Below are positions 4,326 to 6,512 of a stretch of DNA of 6,512 bases, in pieces. Under the pieces are notes generated by a model. The model saw nothing but the letters and a program-made list of their open reading frames with translations, was not told the origin of the DNA and made no database searches. The stretch's first letter is position 1. Each line of letters begins with the position of its first letter. The translations under genes were made by a program, and so were the position numbers. Location: assembly GCA_002492075.1 (NCBI GenBank), contig DKXD01000160.1, forward strand, positions 1 to 6,512. The letters run 5' to 3'. This stretch comes from Ruminococcaceae bacterium UBA7135 (GTDB lineage: Bacteria; Bacillota; Clostridia; Oscillospirales; Ruminococcaceae).

Positions 4326-5476
4326 ACAGCTTAATGTTTGCCGCGGCAAATACTCTCGAATCAATGGACGTCGAGTTCCCGAACCTTTTCGGGGGCACGG
4401 AAATATCCTATCGCCGCGGATTTAATCTTTTTGGCAGCGGTATAACGATTTATTGGTACGGCGTTCTTATCGCCGTTGGCGTGGTGTTGGCGTATCTTTA
4501 CGTGATGCGAAGAGTAACGCGGGATTTCGGTCTTGTGAAAGACAGAGTGTTCGATGTGGTGTTTGTGACGATAATTTGCGCGTTTTTATGCGCTCGAATA
4601 TATTATTGCGTTTTCACTAATTTGAACCCCGAGACCCCCGAAGACCAAAAGTACACGTTTATCACGATGTTTACGAAAATAAGAGACGGCGGAATAGCAA
4701 TGTACGGCGGCACTATCGGCGCGGTGATATTCGGATTGCTGATGTGCAAGCTGCGCAAGGTGAAATTCACGGCATTGGCGGATATTTCGGCGCTCGGTTT
4801 TCTGATAGGGCAGACGATAGGGCGCTGGGGCAACTTTATCAATCAAGAGGCTTATGGCTCAGCATGCGACCCCAACTGGCTGTTCGCTATGGGCGGAAAT
4901 GTGATCCGTGCTGACATCGAAATACCTGCGGGATCATTCGTTCACCCGTGCTTCCTGTATGAGAGCGTTTGGTGCCTGCTTGGATTTATTTTCCTGCATA
5001 TCTACAGCAAAAAACTGCGGACGTTCGACGGAGAGATCGCGCTGCTGTATCTCTCATGGTACGGATTTGGGCGCTTCTTTATCGAACAGCTCCGCACGGA
5101 CAGCCTTTATATAGGCTCGCTCAGAGTGTCTCAGTGGGTCGGCGCGGTTTCGTTTGTCGGAGCTATGGTGTGCTTCGTTATTTTCAAAGTACGCACCGCC
5201 AAGAGCAAAAAGCCGCTGTACGTAAACACCGACGCTTCAAGAGAGCTTATTGAGAGCGACCTCAGAGCGGAGGAAGAACGAAAAGCGAAAAAGGCAAAGA
5301 AAGAAAAGACGGCGGACAGCATCATTGCCGAAGAGACTGAAAGCGTTTCGGAGAGCGAAGAAGTGTCCGAAGCCGATAGGTCCGATGATACCGAACACGC
5401 CGATAAGGCTGACGAAACCGATGAAACGGCGGCTGATGAAGAAAAGGAGAGTAAAGATGGCAGCGAAGATAATTGA
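4322..5476 (+). CDS. lgt: Prolipoprotein diacylglyceryl transferase with long charged C-terminal tail
   Basis: Lgt moves diacylglycerol from phosphatidylglycerol to the lipobox cysteine of prolipoproteins, the first step of lipoprotein maturation, in the cytoplasmic membrane. The family signature is present as GRWGNFINQEAYG at residues 167-179. Other family blocks are IYWYGVLIA (43-51), RDGGIAMYGG (121-130, with Tyr where E. coli has the important His103, as is common in Gram-positives), HPCFLYES (208-215), YGFGRFFIEQLRTD (247-260) and LRVSQW (267-272). About seven membrane segments lie between residues 41 and 290. I chose ATG 4322 because AAAGGAGA ends 6-7 nt upstream and it overlaps the yfmH stop as ATGA; the ATG at 4292 has no such site. 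The family usually ends near residue 290, but this protein continues to 384 with a Lys-rich then Asp/Glu/Ser-rich tail that looks disordered and is predicted to be cytosolic. Its last 20 bp overlap folD. Confidence 0.96.
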   Translation: MNSLMFAAANTLESMDVEFPNLFGGTEISYRRGFNLFGSGITIYWYGVLIAVGVVLAYLYVMRRVTRDFGLVKDRVFDVVFVTIICAFLCARIYYCVFTNLNPETPEDQKYTFITMFTKIRDGGIAMYGGTIGAVIFGLLMCKLRKVKFTALADISALGFLIGQTIGRWGNFINQEAYGSACDPNWLFAMGGNVIRADIEIPAGSFVHPCFLYESVWCLLGFIFLHIYSKKLRTFDGEIALLYLSWYGFGRFFIEQLRTDSLYIGSLRVSQWVGAVSFVGAMVCFVIFKVRTAKSKKPLYVNTDASRELIESDLRAEEERKAKKAKKEKTADSIIAEETESVSESEEVSEADRSDDTEHADKADETDETAADEEKESKDGSEDN

Positions 5477-6299
5477 CGGGAAAGCGATCTCGGCGGCAGT
5501 TAAAGAGCAGGTGCGCGCGGAGATCGAGCGCGATAAGATAAAGGCGGGGCTTGCGGTGGTGATAGTAGGCGACGATCCCGCGTCGCGAGTTTATGTAAAC
5601 AACAAGAAAAAGGCGTGCGAGCTGTGCGGGATACAAAGCTTTGAATACGCTCTGCCCGCGGAAACCGAACAAAATCAGCTTTTGGAGCTTATCGACACGT
5701 TGAACGCGGATAAGAACGTCAACGGCATATTGGTCCAACTGCCGCTGCCCGATCATTTTGACGAGAAAGCGGTTATCGAGCGTATTTCTCCGTTAAAGGA
5801 CGTAGACGCGTTCCACGAGAGCAATGTGGGCAAGATAATGATAGGGAATTACGCTTTCCTGCCGTGTACTCCCGCGGGCTGTATGGAGCTTATCCACAGC
5901 ACGGGCGTTGATGTGGCGGGAAAGGAGTGCGTGGTCATCGGGCGTTCCAATATTGTCGGAAAGCCTATGGCTATGCTGCTGCTGCACGAGAACGGTACGG
6001 TGACTGTCTGCCACAGTAAGACGAAAAACCTTACTGAGGTATGTCGGCGCGCCGATATACTCGTTGCGGCGGTAGGCAGACCGAATTTCGTCACCGCCGA
6101 TATGGTAAAGGACGGCGCGGTTGTCATTGATGTGGGCATAAACCGTCTTGAAAACGGCAAGCTTTGCGGCGACGTGAAGTTCGACGAGGTAAGCGAGAAA
6201 GCCGCGTACATAACTCCCGTGCCGGGCGGCGTGGGACCTATGACTATCGCGATGCTGATGAAGAACACGCTGACGGCGGCTCGCATACAGAACAGCTAA
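5457..6299 (+). CDS. folD: Bifunctional methylenetetrahydrofolate dehydrogenase / methenyltetrahydrofolate cyclohydrolase
   Basis: FolD interconverts 5,10-methylene-, methenyl- and 10-formyl-tetrahydrofolate, normally using NADP, and feeds purine, formyl-Met and one-carbon metabolism in the cytosol. At 280 aa it has the normal family length. Substrate-site motifs are SRVYVNNKKKAC (43-54, catalytic Lys50 and Tyr46), VQLPLPDH (93-100, Gln94) and KDVDAFH (114-120, Asp117; the usual Gly after this Asp is Ala here). The dinucleotide site is GRSNIVGKP (162-170). The C-terminal signature PGGVGPMT is at 256-263. The start is ATG 5457, set by AAGGAGA at 5444-5450 with a 6-nt gap; this lies inside the lgt tail, and the two genes overlap by 20 bp in different frames. 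A longer open frame back to 5250 is an lgt-overlap artefact made of Arg/Lys-rich nonsense. Translation is probably coupled to lgt and to the small gene one base downstream. Confidence 0.97.
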   Translation: MAAKIIDGKAISAAVKEQVRAEIERDKIKAGLAVVIVGDDPASRVYVNNKKKACELCGIQSFEYALPAETEQNQLLELIDTLNADKNVNGILVQLPLPDHFDEKAVIERISPLKDVDAFHESNVGKIMIGNYAFLPCTPAGCMELIHSTGVDVAGKECVVIGRSNIVGKPMAMLLLHENGTVTVCHSKTKNLTEVCRRADILVAAVGRPNFVTADMVKDGAVVIDVGINRLENGKLCGDVKFDEVSEKAAYITPVPGGVGPMTIAMLMKNTLTAARIQNS

Positions 6300-6300
6300 G

Positions 6301-6474
6301 ATGAAGCAGGGAAATTACAAGTCTTTTTTGAAAAGCGCGATAATACTGACGCTGGCGCTCATTATGCTGTGTGTGCTTATGCCCGAATGGGGCGCGGCGC
6401 AGGTGGCTATTATCGTGCTTGTGGCGCTGTTGACGGGATTTCAATGGTTTTTGTTCTTCTTCGTGAGAAAGTAA
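6301..6474 (+). CDS. Small two-helix membrane protein (57 aa), unknown function
   Basis: An ATG at 6301 begins one base after the folD stop and opens a 57-codon frame ending TAA at 6472-6474. The predicted protein starts with a basic, polar segment (MKQGNYKSFLKS, 1-12). A hydrophobic segment follows (about 13-28), then a short PEWGAAQ turn (28-34), a second hydrophobic segment (about 35-54) and a basic VRK end. This is a clean helical hairpin with both ends basic, and by the positive-inside rule both ends would face the cytosol. There is no strong Shine-Dalgarno, so it probably relies on coupling with folD. It is short enough to be missed by many gene callers, but the membrane-like composition and operon position support it. 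I do not recognise a family. No terminator is visible before the window ends. Confidence 0.65.
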   Translation: MKQGNYKSFLKSAIILTLALIMLCVLMPEWGAAQVAIIVLVALLTGFQWFLFFFVRK

Positions 6475-6512
6475 ATTATAGTTTAATGTTGTTTCCCACA
6501 AGCGTCCGGGGA

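Noticed and set aside
5250..5456. 69-residue N-terminal extension of FolD
   Set aside because: It is an Arg/Lys-rich out-of-frame reading of the lgt tail; FolD family length and the ribosome site at 5444-5450 fix the start at 5457.
6478..6512. Possible start of a terminator or next gene at the window end
   Set aside because: Only about 35 bases are visible; a CCCACAAG segment might be one arm of a hairpin but the partner would lie outside.

Overview
The window looks like chromosomal DNA from a low-to-mid GC Firmicute, most likely a member of the Clostridia (Oscillospiraceae/Ruminococcaceae-like). The reasons are strong purine-rich Shine-Dalgarno sites, consensus sigma-A-type promoters, U-tract hairpin terminators, use of GTG and other non-ATG starts, and a paired M16 peptidase / lgt / folD gene order. 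All genes are on the + strand. I see no transposase, integrase, CRISPR array, tRNA or rRNA.

Region 1 (about 1-1060) is a short operon of three small unnamed proteins: 77 aa helical, 105 aa with an acidic linker plus a leucine-rich helical end, and 100 aa with a six-cysteine head and a hydrophobic tail. It ends in a clear intrinsic terminator at 1021-1058. I cannot assign a function; the three look like a conserved clostridial set of unknown role.

Region 2 (about 1061-1551) is AT-rich and has no convincing protein gene. It holds a 10-bp inverted repeat beside a TGnTATAAT box, then a near-perfect sigma-A promoter (TTGACA, 17 bp, TATAAT). That promoter reads into a short unit with a 5' hairpin, a CU-rich anti-Shine-Dalgarno-like stretch and a strong terminator. 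This is a candidate small RNA of about 115 nt and the most interesting non-coding feature here. A second extended -10 promoter follows and probably drives everything downstream.

Region 3 (1552-6474) is a compact operon: a 69-aa basic protein, yfmF (M16-like, no zinc motif), yfmH (M16 with HxxEH), lgt (lipoprotein diacylglyceryl transferase with an unusual long charged tail), folD (one-carbon folate metabolism) and a 57-aa two-helix membrane protein. The yfmF-yfmH, yfmH-lgt and lgt-folD pairs overlap, and folD is one base from the last gene, so translational coupling is likely. The true start of yfmF may be an ATT codon upstream of the first TTG.

The YfmF/YfmH pair is probably a two-subunit M16 assembly. 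Lgt acts in the membrane on prolipoproteins and FolD supplies one-carbon folates in the cytosol. The grouping looks like a housekeeping operon rather than one pathway.
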